64,000 nucleotides of DNA from Xanthomonas codiaei (lineage in GTDB: Bacteria; Pseudomonadota; Gammaproteobacteria; Xanthomonadales; Xanthomonadaceae): assembly GCF_002939785.1 (NCBI RefSeq), contig NZ_MDEC01000007.1, positions 124,001-188,000 on the forward strand, given 5' to 3'. Positions 1 to 8,049 of this stretch are shown piece after piece. The position numbers and the translations under genes were made by a program. The notes beneath the pieces were generated by a model that saw only the letters and a list, made by a program, of their open reading frames with translations, did no database searches and was not told the origin of the DNA. Every line of letters begins with the position of its first letter. The first letter of the stretch is position 1.

Positions 1-45
1 CAACGTGACAAGCAACAGCCCCAGCGCTCTTGACATCCCCTTCAT
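1..45 (-). CDS. Start of an exported or membrane protein, cut by the window edge
   Basis: An ATG at 45 on the minus strand opens a frame that stays open to the window edge, 15 codons. The fragment begins Met-Lys-Gly-Met and then becomes hydrophobic with several Leu and Val, which resembles a signal peptide. It lies 50 bp downstream of the WYL regulator on the same strand and could be co-transcribed with it. Nothing else can be said about its function, and the reading frame could be accidental. Confidence 0.35.
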   Translation of the reverse strand, partial: MKGMSRALGLLLVTL

Positions 46-94
46 GCGGCGGAGTGTCCCAGCTTGCCCGGGGCTTGCCAAGAGGCCGCGCCAC

Positions 95-1060
95 TCAGGC
101 CGACGGCCGATCCAGTCGCGCCCGCAAGCTGTCCAGGGCCGCCAGCAGTGGCGTGCGCATCTCGGGCGGCTCGACCGCCTCGAAGGGAATCTCCAGCGTC
201 AGCAGGTTGGCCGCCAGCGTCGGCATGCTCGGGGCGCCCAGCCCAAGCCAGCAGTGCCCCGCCCCGTCGGCTTCCAGTGCACCCAGCCACGGCGGGATCT
301 GCGCGGCCAGCGTGTCCAGCGACCCGGGCAGGCGAACCCGTACCCGGCAGGGGAACGGCGCCTCGCCGATGGCCTTGCGCAGCAGCTGCAGTGGCGCGTC
401 CGGCAGCGCGCGCGTGGCGAACTGCGCCCCGGTCGGCAGGGCCTGATCGATGCGGTCCGCGCGCAGCGTCCGCCAGTCCTGGCGTTCGCAGTCCCAGGCC
501 AGTAGGTACCAGCGCCGCCCGTAGTTGACCAGCAGCGCCGGCTCCACGCAGCGGACGATGGCCTCGCCGCAGTGGCGCCGATAGTGCAGCCGCAGCGTGG
601 TGCGGTCGCGGCAGGCACCGGCCAGTTGCGCCAGCACCGCTGCGTCCACCAGGGTACCGGCCTCGGCCAGCGGCATGCTGGCCATGGCCGCGTGCGCGGC
701 ACTGGCCCGCTGGCCGCTGCGCCGCGGCAGCAGCGGGTCGAGCTTGGCCAGCACGCGGGTGGCGGCTGCGTCCATGCCACGGATGGCCGGGGCCGCCGCG
801 CGCAGGGCAATCGCCACGGTCAGCGCCTCTTCTTCATCGAACAGCAGCGGCAGGGCGGCCGCACCCTGCCCCAGCCGGTAGCCACCCCCGCTGCCCGGCG
901 CCGCATGCACCGGGTAGCCCAGTGCGCGCAGGCGATCGATGTCGCGGCGCAGGCTGCGCGGATGCACGCCCAGGCGCTCGGCCAGGGCAGCGCCCGGCCA
1001 GCTCCGCCCGCCTTGCAGCAGGGACAGCAGTTGCAACAGGCGGGCAGCGGTCGAGGCCAT
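95..1060 (-). CDS. YafY/WYL-family HTH transcriptional regulator
   Basis: This 321-residue protein is a DNA-binding regulator of the DeoR-like HTH plus WYL class. An N-terminal winged HTH (about residues 5-60) contains the run ALAERLGVHPRSLRRDIDRL. A C-terminal WYL ligand-sensing domain carries the signature RRWYLLAWD at about 182-190. I chose the ATG at 1060 because the helix-turn-helix begins right after it; an upstream in-frame extension lacks family features. The gene is divergent from a glutathione S-transferase 106 bp away, and a perfect inverted repeat lies between them just upstream of this start, so it probably autoregulates and controls the transferase. The ligand is unknown. Family assignment is secure; the target is inferred from position. 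Confidence 0.9.
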   Translation of the reverse strand: MASTAARLLQLLSLLQGGRSWPGAALAERLGVHPRSLRRDIDRLRALGYPVHAAPGSGGGYRLGQGAAALPLLFDEEEALTVAIALRAAAPAIRGMDAAATRVLAKLDPLLPRRSGQRASAAHAAMASMPLAEAGTLVDAAVLAQLAGACRDRTTLRLHYRRHCGEAIVRCVEPALLVNYGRRWYLLAWDCERQDWRTLRADRIDQALPTGAQFATRALPDAPLQLLRKAIGEAPFPCRVRVRLPGSLDTLAAQIPPWLGALEADGAGHCWLGLGAPSMPTLAANLLTLEIPFEAVEPPEMRTPLLAALDSLRARLDRPSA

Positions 1061-1072
1061 GACGAGACGGTA

Positions 1073-1095
1073 TTGCGGACAGAAACTGTCCGCAA
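1073..1095. promoter_or_regulatory. Perfect 10-3-10 inverted repeat, likely operator of the WYL regulator
   Basis: Arms TTGCGGACAG (1073-1082) and CTGTCCGCAA (1086-1095) are exact reverse complements around an AAA spacer. The site ends 12 bp before the regulator start codon and 71 bp before the transferase start, within the only promoter space available to both genes. Regulators of the YafY class usually bind short inverted repeats in divergent intergenic regions. The palindrome is seen directly; its role as an operator is inferred. Confidence 0.7.
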
Positions 1096-1166
1096 GCGCT
1101 CTGTAGCATCCTCCTATCAGCCACCACTGATCGACCACCCCAGACCCGCAGCCCAAGGAGATCGCA

Positions 1167-1811
1167 ATGTCGGACGACCGTCGTCACATCACCCTGTTCC
1201 ACAATCCCCGCTCACGTTCGCGCGGCGTGCTGGTGCTGCTGGAAGAACTGGGCGCCAGCTACAGCCTGCAGCGCATCGACCTGGAACAGGAGCAGCAGCG
1301 CACACCGGAGTTCCTGGCGATCAATCCGATGGGCAAGATCCCCACCATCGTCCATGGCAGCTGCGTGGTCACCGAGCAGGGAGCCATCTATCAGTACCTG
1401 GCCGAGCTGTATCCGGAAGCCGGCCTGTCGCCGGCGCCGGGCGATGCCGACCGCGGTGCGTACCTGCGCTGGCTGGCGTTCTACGGCTCGGCCTTCGAAC
1501 CGGCGATCATCGACCTTGCGCTCAAGCGCCAGGCGCCACCGCGCTCGCTCTCGCCCTATGCCGACGCCGACACCGTGCTGGCCGTGGTCCATACGCAGCT
1601 TGCGCAGGGCGACTACCTGCTGGGAGCACGCTGCAGTGCGGCCGACGTGCTCTGGGGCGGCGCCCTGGCCTGGATGACGGAATTCGGCCTGGTCGACCCG
1701 CCGGCGCCCACCCGCGCCTACATCGCCCGGATGGCCGCGCGCCCGGCGGTGGCGCGTGCCGAGGCGGTCGACGCCCCGGCCGGTGCGGACGCTGCCGGCA
1801 CAAGCGGGTAA
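1167..1811 (+). CDS. Glutathione S-transferase family protein
   Basis: A 214-residue cytosolic GST-fold protein. The N-terminal thioredoxin-like domain (about 1-80) has the beta-alpha-beta start [20 protein letters not shown], the cis-proline loop GKIPT around residue 59, and the glutathione-contacting TEQG turn at 69-72. An all-alpha C-terminal domain follows. A purine-rich AAGGAG stands about 8 nt before the ATG. Family members conjugate or reduce electrophilic substrates with glutathione; the substrate here cannot be told. The divergent WYL regulator and the palindrome between the genes suggest inducible expression, perhaps by a toxic electrophile. Confidence 0.9.
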   Translation: MSDDRRHITLFHNPRSRSRGVLVLLEELGASYSLQRIDLEQEQQRTPEFLAINPMGKIPTIVHGSCVVTEQGAIYQYLAELYPEAGLSPAPGDADRGAYLRWLAFYGSAFEPAIIDLALKRQAPPRSLSPYADADTVLAVVHTQLAQGDYLLGARCSAADVLWGGALAWMTEFGLVDPPAPTRAYIARMAARPAVARAEAVDAPAGADAAGTSG

Positions 1812-1851
1812 ACTGCGCGGCTTCGTTCACCACCCGCCTGGAATAAGCGCC

Positions 1852-3306
1852 ATGCCCGGGACATCCGTTTCCGACCTGTCCACGGCCGCCGCCGTGGACA
1901 CGCCCGCCCTGCTGCCACTGCCGGTCGCCCGCCCGGCAGCGCCTGCCGTGGTGCGCGGCAAGCTGTACATCAAGACCCACGGTTGCCAGATGAACGAGTA
2001 CGACTCGGCCAAGATGGCCGACGTGCTCGCGGCCTCCGAGGGCCTGGAGCTGACCGACAATCCCGAAGACGCCGACGTGGTGCTGGTCAATACCTGCTCC
2101 ATCCGCGAAAAGGCGCAGGAGAAGGTGTTCAGCCAGCTGGGGCGCTGGAAGGCGCTGAAGGCCGGCGGCAAGCCGGTGATCATCGGCGTGGGGGGTTGCG
2201 TGGCCTCGCAGGAAGGCGAAGCGATCGTCAAGCGCGCGCCCTATGTGGACCTGGTGTTCGGCCCGCAGACCCTGCACCGGCTGCCCGAACTGATCCGCGC
2301 CCGGCGCGAATCGGGCAAGTCGCAGGTAGACATCAGCTTCCCGGAGATCGAGAAGTTCGACCGCCTGCCCGAGCCGCGTGCCGAAGGCCCGTCGGCGTTC
2401 GTGTCGATCATGGAAGGCTGCTCCAAGTACTGCTCGTTCTGCGTGGTGCCCTACACCCGTGGCGAAGAAGTCAGCCGCCCGTTCGAGGACGTACTGGTGG
2501 AAGTGGCGCAGCTCGCGGCGCAAGGCGTGCGCGAGATCAACCTGCTGGGCCAGAACGTCAATGCGTACCGCGGCGCGTACGGCGCCGATGCAGGCGAGGC
2601 GGTGCAGTACGCCGATCTGGGTCTGCTGATCCGCACCATCGCGCAGATCGAGGGCATCGGCCGCATCCGTTTCACCACCTCGCATCCGCTGGAATTTTCC
2701 GATTCGCTGGTGGACGCCTACCGCGACGTGCCGCAGCTGGCCAACTACCTGCACCTGCCGGTGCAGGCTGGCAGCGACCGCATCCTGTCGGCGATGAAGC
2801 GTGGCTACACCGCGCTGGAATTCAAGTCCAAGATCCGCAAGCTGCGTGCGGTGCGCCCGGATATCTCGATCAGTTCGGACTTCATCGTCGGCTTCCCCGG
2901 CGAGACCGAGGCCGACTTCGAAAAGACCATGAAGCTGATCGAGGACGTGGGCTTCGACCAGAGTTTTTCGTTCGTGTATTCGCGACGCCCCGGCACGCCG
3001 GCCTCGGACCTGCACGACGACACCCCGGAGGCGGTCAAGCAGGCGCGCCTGGCGCGCTTGCAGGCGCAGATCAATGCGCATGCGGCGAGCATTTCGCAAT
3101 CCATGGTCGGCAGCGTGCAGCGCGTGCTGGTGGAAGGCCCGTCGCGGCGCGATCCGAACGAGCTGACCGGCAAGAGCGAGAACATGCGGCCGGTGAACTT
3201 TCCCGGCAATGCCCGCCTGATCGGCCAGTTCGTCGATGTGCTGATCACCGAGGCGATGAGCAATTCGCTGCGCGGACGCATCCAGCTGGGCGATCACGCA
3301 AGCTGA
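1852..3306 (+). CDS. miaB: tRNA-2-methylthio-N6-dimethylallyladenosine synthase MiaB
   Basis: A 484-residue radical-SAM methylthiotransferase that adds a methylthio group to i6A37 of tRNAs reading codons that start with U. The N-terminal UPF0004 domain has the three cluster ligands Cys45 ([12 protein letters not shown]), Cys82 (NTCSIREKA) and Cys116 (GGCVAS). The radical-SAM motif CSKYCSFC supplies Cys190, Cys194 and Cys197. A TRAM-like RNA-binding segment closes the protein. The ATG at 1852 gives an N-terminal extension of about 36 residues before the conserved core, a little long for the family, so a start nearer the core is possible. It heads a plus-strand run with phoH and ybeY, a common arrangement in Proteobacteria, but a 667-bp gap with a repeat separates it from phoH. 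Confidence 0.97.
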   Translation: MPGTSVSDLSTAAAVDTPALLPLPVARPAAPAVVRGKLYIKTHGCQMNEYDSAKMADVLAASEGLELTDNPEDADVVLVNTCSIREKAQEKVFSQLGRWKALKAGGKPVIIGVGGCVASQEGEAIVKRAPYVDLVFGPQTLHRLPELIRARRESGKSQVDISFPEIEKFDRLPEPRAEGPSAFVSIMEGCSKYCSFCVVPYTRGEEVSRPFEDVLVEVAQLAAQGVREINLLGQNVNAYRGAYGADAGEAVQYADLGLLIRTIAQIEGIGRIRFTTSHPLEFSDSLVDAYRDVPQLANYLHLPVQAGSDRILSAMKRGYTALEFKSKIRKLRAVRPDISISSDFIVGFPGETEADFEKTMKLIEDVGFDQSFSFVYSRRPGTPASDLHDDTPEAVKQARLARLQAQINAHAASISQSMVGSVQRVLVEGPSRRDPNELTGKSENMRPVNFPGNARLIGQFVDVLITEAMSNSLRGRIQLGDHAS

Positions 3307-3620
3307 TACGGCACTGACGGTATCGGGTCGATGTCGTAACGCGGCATCGGCTGCAGGCGGCATCGATCGCTTGCAGCGGATGGTCGCATGACGGCGGGCA
3401 TGCGCCTGCCTGCCCGGAACACACCGCCGATGTGATAGCAATGGCACACGCTTGCCACGCATCCGCTGGCTTGCGCTCGCGCCACTGCAAGTGCGTGGGC
3501 CGTTCCGCGCACGGCGCGTATGCATCGCTGCCGGGTCTTCCCCTGGTCCTGATGCGCCTTCAGGCGTTTGCAGCGGCGTCCTGCACGGCCGGCACGCGCC
3601 ACCGACGCCTGCAGCGATTT

Positions 3621-3848
3621 CGTACTGGTGAAAATTTCACCAGCAAACCGCCGCACCTTGTGACAGAAGGCGTGGCGGCACTTACCCACAGGCTTTGCCG
3701 GATTCGATCCACATCGGGTGTGGACAACCCGTTCCGTACTGGTGATTTTTTCGCCACCTCGCTGCGAAACCTTGCGCCAGTAAGGCTGGCAACTTCTATC
3801 CACAGGTTAGTGAGGCGTGACTCCACAGCAATTGTGGAAAACCCGGCC
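3621..3848. repeat. Diverged 114-bp direct duplication carrying TCCACA-N5-TGTGGA inverted repeats
   Basis: Two units, 3621-3734 and 3735-3848, align without gaps at about 73 of 114 positions by hand. Both open with CGTACTGGTGA. Both hold a CCTT...AAGG stem, a CCACAGG block (TTACCCACA at 3682-3690, CTATCCACA at 3796-3804) and, 87 bp into the unit, TCCACA-N5-TGTGGA (3708-3724 and 3822-3838), and both then continue AACCCG. The half-sites resemble DnaA boxes: TTTTCCACA on the minus strand at 3833-3841 fits the TTWTNCACA consensus, and TTGTCCACA at 3719-3727 is the form used in some high-GC bacteria. The duplication is seen directly; a DnaA or other binding role is inference. Confidence 0.75.
3625..3643. 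promoter_or_regulatory. 19-bp perfect palindrome in the first repeat unit
   Basis: CTGGTGAAAATTTCACCAG has exact 9-bp arms around a single A. The equivalent place in the second unit (3739 onward) keeps only the left arm, CTGGTGA, so the symmetry is specific to unit 1. It may be a protein-binding site or a hairpin; the function is unknown. Confidence 0.5.
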
Positions 3849-3973
3849 GCACGGCAGGACGGCTGCTTGCCGCCAGTGCACCACGCCGCCGGGTTGTTGG
3901 TGGGATCACATCCTGCGCGCTACCCTCGCCTGCCGCCCCTACCGACGCCGCACGCGCGCTGCCCGATCCGACC

Positions 3974-4960
3974 ATGAACGCACCCGCCTATCGCGATTTC
4001 ACCCTGCAACCCGAAGACACCGAGCGCCTGGCCAACCTGGCTGGCCCGTTCGACGCGCACCTGCGCCAGATCGAACTCAAGCTCGGCGTGGAGATCGCCA
4101 ACCGCGGCAACATCTTCCGCGTCACTGGCCCGGAGCCGGCGATCGCCGCCGCCCAGGAGTTGCTGACCGCGCTGTACGACGAGGCGGACTCGGTCACCTT
4201 CGACAACCACGCCATCCACCTGCGCTTGAACGATGCCAATGTCGAGCATGTGGTGGAGCGCGCGTACCAGCCGCAGGACGTGGCGATCAAGGTCAAGCGC
4301 GGCACCGTGCGTGGCCGCGGCGCCAACCAGGCCAAATACCTGCACGCGATCGCCACCCACGACATCAACTTCGGCATCGGCCCGGCCGGCACCGGCAAGA
4401 CCTTCCTGGCGGTGGCCAGCGCGGTGGAAGCGCTGAACGAATCGCGCGTGCAGCGCCTGATCCTGGTGCGCCCGGCCGTGGAAGCCGGCGAGAAGCTCGG
4501 CTTCCTGCCCGGCGACCTCAGCCAGAAGGTGGACCCCTACCTGCGCCCGCTCTACGACGCGCTGTACGAAATGCTGGGCGTGGAAAAGGTGGTCAAGCTG
4601 CTGGAGAAGAACGTCATCGAGATCGCGCCGCTGGCCTATATGCGCGGCCGCACGCTCAACGACGCCTACGTGATCCTGGACGAGGCGCAGAACACCACCA
4701 TCGAACAGATGAAGATGTTCCTGACCCGCCTGGGTTTCGGCTCCACCGCGGTGGTCACCGGCGACCTGACCCAGATCGACCTGCCCAAGCACGTCAAATC
4801 CGGCCTGCGCGATGCGATCGAAGTGCTGCGCGAGGTCGAAGGCGCCAGCTTCACCTTCTTCGAAGCGCACGACGTGGTGCGCCACCCGCTGGTGCAACGC
4901 ATCGTCACCGCCTATGAGAAGCGCGATCTGGCCGAAAAGCCTGCCGACCCTGCGGCGTGA
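3974..4960 (+). CDS. phoH: PhoH-like ATPase (YbeZ)
   Basis: A 328-residue cytosolic P-loop ATPase of the PhoH/YbeZ family, a partner of the YbeY endoribonuclease in rRNA and RNA quality control. An N-terminal region of about 110 residues resembles the KH-like RNA-binding part of YbeZ. Walker A GPAGTGKT lies at 136-143 and Walker B VILDEAQN places Asp236-Glu237 at the catalytic centre. GDLTQIDL, a helicase-like motif, follows. The length is normal for the family. ybeY lies 1.1 kb downstream on the same strand, separated by one exported-protein gene, which is an insertion relative to the usual adjacent ybeZ-ybeY pair. Confidence 0.95.
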   Translation: MNAPAYRDFTLQPEDTERLANLAGPFDAHLRQIELKLGVEIANRGNIFRVTGPEPAIAAAQELLTALYDEADSVTFDNHAIHLRLNDANVEHVVERAYQPQDVAIKVKRGTVRGRGANQAKYLHAIATHDINFGIGPAGTGKTFLAVASAVEALNESRVQRLILVRPAVEAGEKLGFLPGDLSQKVDPYLRPLYDALYEMLGVEKVVKLLEKNVIEIAPLAYMRGRTLNDAYVILDEAQNTTIEQMKMFLTRLGFGSTAVVTGDLTQIDLPKHVKSGLRDAIEVLREVEGASFTFFEAHDVVRHPLVQRIVTAYEKRDLAEKPADPAA

Positions 4961-5146
4961 TGCCGACTGGCGGGAGGTGACCGGGGATGCCTGGCGCGGC
5001 ACGCCTCGGTGCAATGCCGGGCAAGCCGGTCGCGCGCGGTCATCGCGCAGCCCTTCGCGCCGGCCGGCCTGCTGCGCTGGGCCAGACGCACAACCCGCAG
5101 CGCCAGGGCGCTACACTCGCAACCTCGTTCTGCACAGGAGGTGCTC

Positions 5147-6019
5147 ATGGCCGGTTGTCGCGCGTTGATCTTGGCCTGCATGCTGGGTGTTGCCCCGGTT
5201 GCGTTATCGGCCACGCCGGACGAAGCCGCGGCATCCTCGCGCGCTTACATCGAGACCAGTTACCTGGCCGCGCCGAGGAACGTTGGTCCATTTACGCTCG
5301 CCCGCAGCTCCTACAACCCGGCAGCCAAGGTCTCCGGGGCCGGATTCCATTACGCGATGGCTGGGCATCCGGAATTGAATATCGACGTGTTCGTTTATCC
5401 GGCCGGGCAACGCGCTCAAGCCGAGGCGATCGAACACGGCATGCTCGCCTTTCGCAAGGATCTCGACGCGGCGCGCACACAAGGCACCTATTCGCGGCTG
5501 GACGAGCTGGACCAGGGCAGGTTCGTATTGACCAGCGACGATGCTCCGAAAAACACTCCGGCCAATGCAGTGGATGCCAAGGTGATCGCGGCCGTTGCGG
5601 ACGCCGAACGCATCGTTGGGGAAAAGTTGCGGCTCAGCATGGACCTGTCCTCATCCGGCATGCCGCTGCTGTCCAACGGCTACCTGTTCTACAAGCAGCT
5701 GTACTACATCAAGGTGCGGGTATCGGCAGCGCAGCAAGCAATTGCGCAGACCACGTTCGACGCACTTGCCGACCAGGCTGCGCGCGCGCTCGCACCGGCC
5801 ATCCAGGTCAGCAATATTGGCGGGTGCGCGGACCTGACCGTCCATCTCGATACCAAGGCCACACCCGATCAAAGCGCCGTGGAGATGGCGCGCCAAATCA
5901 AGACGCATCTGGGCTTCAATTGCCACGGCTCGACCAAGCAGGCCGGCATCGAAGAACTGGTCAAGACAGCCGAGGTGATCGAAATCGCCTATGACCCCAG
6001 CGAGTGGAAGTCGCAGTGA
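5147..6019 (+). CDS. Predicted exported protein of unknown function
   Basis: A 290-residue protein with a clear signal peptide: MAGCR, then a hydrophobic stretch ending APVALSA near residue 22, so it is probably periplasmic. A good Shine-Dalgarno AGGAGGT sits just before the ATG at 5147. The mature part is a mixed alpha/beta soluble protein with no motif I recognise; it has a FVYPAGQRAQ region near the middle of the first half and cysteines at NIGGCAD and FNCHG that might form a disulfide. It is inserted between phoH and ybeY and its base composition looks slightly less GC-rich than its neighbours, so it may be a lineage-specific addition. The function cannot be assigned. Confidence 0.75.
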   Translation: MAGCRALILACMLGVAPVALSATPDEAAASSRAYIETSYLAAPRNVGPFTLARSSYNPAAKVSGAGFHYAMAGHPELNIDVFVYPAGQRAQAEAIEHGMLAFRKDLDAARTQGTYSRLDELDQGRFVLTSDDAPKNTPANAVDAKVIAAVADAERIVGEKLRLSMDLSSSGMPLLSNGYLFYKQLYYIKVRVSAAQQAIAQTTFDALADQAARALAPAIQVSNIGGCADLTVHLDTKATPDQSAVEMARQIKTHLGFNCHGSTKQAGIEELVKTAEVIEIAYDPSEWKSQ

Positions 6020-6073
6020 GGCAACACACGCGCGATACTGTGGCTCCTGTCTGAGCTCAATGCTGGTATCGCC

Positions 6074-6559
6074 ATGACCAAAGGTCCGGTCCGCCTCGAC
6101 GTCGCCGTCAGTTATGCGTTGCCACGCGCAGGCCTGCCGTCGGCGGTGAGTTTTCGCAAGTGGGTGGCTGCTGCCCTGAAGGGACGCATCCGCGAGGCCG
6201 ATCTGGCGGTGCGCGTGGTCGACGAGAAGGAAGGCCGCTCGCTCAACCACCACTACCGCGGCAAGGACTACGCCACCAATGTGCTGAGCTTCCCAGCCGA
6301 GCTGCCGGAGGGCCTGCCCAAGGGCATCAAGATGCCGCTGCTGGGCGACCTGGTGATCTGCGCGCCGGTGGTGGCGCGCGAGGCCGCAGAACAGGGCAAG
6401 TCGCTGGCCGCGCACTATGCGCACCTGACCGTGCACGGCACCCTGCATCTGCTGGGCTGGGACCACGAAGACGACAAGGAGGCCGATGCGATGGAGCAGC
6501 TGGAACGCGAGATCCTGGCCGACCTGGGCATCGAAGACCCCTACGCGGGGGAGCGCTGA
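6074..6559 (+). CDS. ybeY: Endoribonuclease / rRNA maturation factor YbeY
   Basis: A 161-residue zinc-dependent single-strand endoribonuclease involved in 16S rRNA 3-prime maturation and 70S ribosome quality control. The diagnostic H-x3-H-x5-H metal site is present: His121, His125 and His131 in [11 protein letters not shown]. The preceding [12 protein letters not shown] block is also typical. Length is normal. The stop codon overlaps the start of the next gene (TGATG), so the two are translationally coupled. It acts with PhoH/YbeZ encoded upstream. Confidence 0.97.
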   Translation: MTKGPVRLDVAVSYALPRAGLPSAVSFRKWVAAALKGRIREADLAVRVVDEKEGRSLNHHYRGKDYATNVLSFPAELPEGLPKGIKMPLLGDLVICAPVVAREAAEQGKSLAAHYAHLTVHGTLHLLGWDHEDDKEADAMEQLEREILADLGIEDPYAGER

Positions 6560-7077
6560 TGCGCGCGCTGATCGCAATGAGCTGCCTGCTGCTGAGTCCG
6601 GCAGCGGCACTGGCGCAAGGCGCGCCGCTGCGGCCCGACCTGCCGGCGCTGATCGAATGCCGCCAGCGCATCGGCGACTTCAACGCATTGGCGCCGGTAC
6701 TGGCCGACCCGCTCAAGGCGGTGGCGCTGGGCTGGACACCGCTGGACCAGTCCAACCTGTTCATGACCGAATACACCCTCAACACGCCAATCAGCGTGTT
6801 CGGCCACAGCACCAACCACATCGCCTTTTCCGGCGCCAGCATCATGGCGATCCTGGACCTGCCCGATCCGCGCCCGCTGGCCAAGCAACTGGACCTGGAA
6901 CTGGGCGTGGATAACGCCGACAAGGTCATGTACGGCCGCGAGCTGGTCAGCGAAGACACCACCAACCCCAAGACCGGCGAGGCGATGATCGAATCGGTGG
7001 TGCTCAGCGTGACCAACGTCAAATCGCATCCCGGCAAGACCGTGGTGGGCTGCGGCTACAGCCTGGACCTGCCCTGA
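6559..7077 (+). CDS. Small exported protein coupled to ybeY
   Basis: A 172-residue protein whose ATG shares one base with the ybeY stop. [21 protein letters not shown] is a textbook signal peptide with likely cleavage after ALA at 19, so the mature protein should be periplasmic. The mature sequence has two conserved-looking cysteines (ECRQR near residue 33 and GCGYS near the C-terminus) that could form a disulfide. I do not recognise a named domain. Its coupling to ybeY and position before corC may reflect only operon membership. Confidence 0.8.
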   Translation: MRALIAMSCLLLSPAAALAQGAPLRPDLPALIECRQRIGDFNALAPVLADPLKAVALGWTPLDQSNLFMTEYTLNTPISVFGHSTNHIAFSGASIMAILDLPDPRPLAKQLDLELGVDNADKVMYGRELVSEDTTNPKTGEAMIESVVLSVTNVKSHPGKTVVGCGYSLDLP

Positions 7078-7170
7078 GGCCGGCGCCGGCACCGCATCCA
7101 CAGCGCGTTGCCGGCTTCCTGCTAGACTGCCGCCTCACGCCTGGTTTGCCGGGTGCCGTTCCCCGTCACG

Positions 7171-8049
7171 ATGTCCGAAGACGACAGTAGCTACAGCTCA
7201 GACCCCCCCGAAAAACGCCGCAGCTGGCTCGAACGCCTGAGCGCGGCCTTCTCCGGCGAACCCCACACCCGCGACGAACTGGTCGCCTTGCTGCGGACCG
7301 CCGAACAGGACGGTCTCATCGCCGCAGACACCTTGCGCATGATGGAAGGCGCGATCTCCGTCGCCGAGCTCACCGTGGGCGATGTGATGATTTCGCGCTC
7401 GCAGATGGTCTCGCTGCCGGTGGAAGCGCGCTTCATCGACTTGATGAAGCAGGTGGTCGAATCCGGCCATTCGCGCTTCCCGGTGCACGGCGAGAACAAG
7501 GACGAAGTGCTCGGCATCCTGCTGGCCAAGGACCTGTTGCGCGGCGTGGTCGCCGACAACGGGCCCGGCAACGTGCGCGAACTGCTGCGCCCGGCGGTGC
7601 TGATCCCCGAGTCCAAGAAGCTCAACGTGCTGCTCAAGGAATTCCGCCTGTCGCGCAACCACATGGCGATCGTGGTGGACGAATACGGCGGCGTGGCCGG
7701 CCTGGTCACCATCGAGGACGTGCTGGAGCAGATCGTCGGCGAAATCGACGACGAGCACGACGACGCCGAGGAAGAGAATTCGCTGATCGCCATCCAGGCC
7801 GATGGCCGCTACGTGGTCGATGCGCTGACGCCGATCGAGGACTTCAACGAGCGCTTCGGCGCCGAGTTCCCCGACGACGAGTACGACACCGTCGGTGGCC
7901 TGGTCACCGATGCGATCGGGCATCTGCCGGAAACCGGCGAAGAGCTGACATTGGGGCGCTTCGCGTTCCGCGTGGCCAAGGCCGACGCGCGGCGCGTGCA
8001 TGCGTTCCACGTCACCATCCTGCCGCCCGACCCGCAGGACGACGCTTGA
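7171..8049 (+). CDS. corC: CorC-type CBS-domain protein
   Basis: A 292-residue cytosolic protein of the HlyC/CorC family, associated with magnesium/cobalt efflux. It is the short form without a membrane DUF21 domain. A tandem CBS pair spans about 65-190 (GDVMISRSQMV, SRFPVHGENKDEVLGILLAKDLL, NHMAIVVDEYGGVAGLVTIEDVLEQIVGEI). The C-terminal CorC_HlyC domain covers about 205-285. An in-frame GTG at 7153 would add six residues; I prefer the ATG at 7171. corC after ybeY is the classical ybeZ-ybeY-ybeX order. corA lies two genes downstream, which strengthens the divalent-cation link. Confidence 0.93.
   Translation: MSEDDSSYSSDPPEKRRSWLERLSAAFSGEPHTRDELVALLRTAEQDGLIAADTLRMMEGAISVAELTVGDVMISRSQMVSLPVEARFIDLMKQVVESGHSRFPVHGENKDEVLGILLAKDLLRGVVADNGPGNVRELLRPAVLIPESKKLNVLLKEFRLSRNHMAIVVDEYGGVAGLVTIEDVLEQIVGEIDDEHDDAEEENSLIAIQADGRYVVDALTPIEDFNERFGAEFPDDEYDTVGGLVTDAIGHLPETGEELTLGRFAFRVAKADARRVHAFHVTILPPDPQDDA

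Larger units (their letters stand above)
3307..3973. other. 667-bp intergenic region between miaB and phoH
   Basis: No convincing gene was found. The first 300 bp show nothing I recognise. From 3621 to 3848 lies a diverged tandem duplication (annotated separately). The last 125 bp should hold the phoH promoter, but I see no clear -10/-35 pair. Several small open frames cross the region on both strands without a recognisable domain. Confidence 0.6.

Noticed and set aside
3682-3841. Chromosomal replication origin
   Set aside because: DnaA-box-like half-sites occur, but there is no AT-rich unwinding region and none of dnaA, dnaN, gyrB, rpmH or parAB is nearby.
3432-3977. Plus-strand open frame with an in-frame 38-residue repeat (RTG-[ED]-x-F ... 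HRL ... V-[DE]-NP) across the 114-bp duplication
   Set aside because: By hand count the differences between units fall 17, 14 and 10 on codon positions 1, 2 and 3, the opposite of what coding constraint in this frame would give. There is no domain or ribosome-binding site. The matching minus frame shows the expected order (10, 14, 17) but is interrupted by a TAA in unit 2, so I leave the region non-coding.
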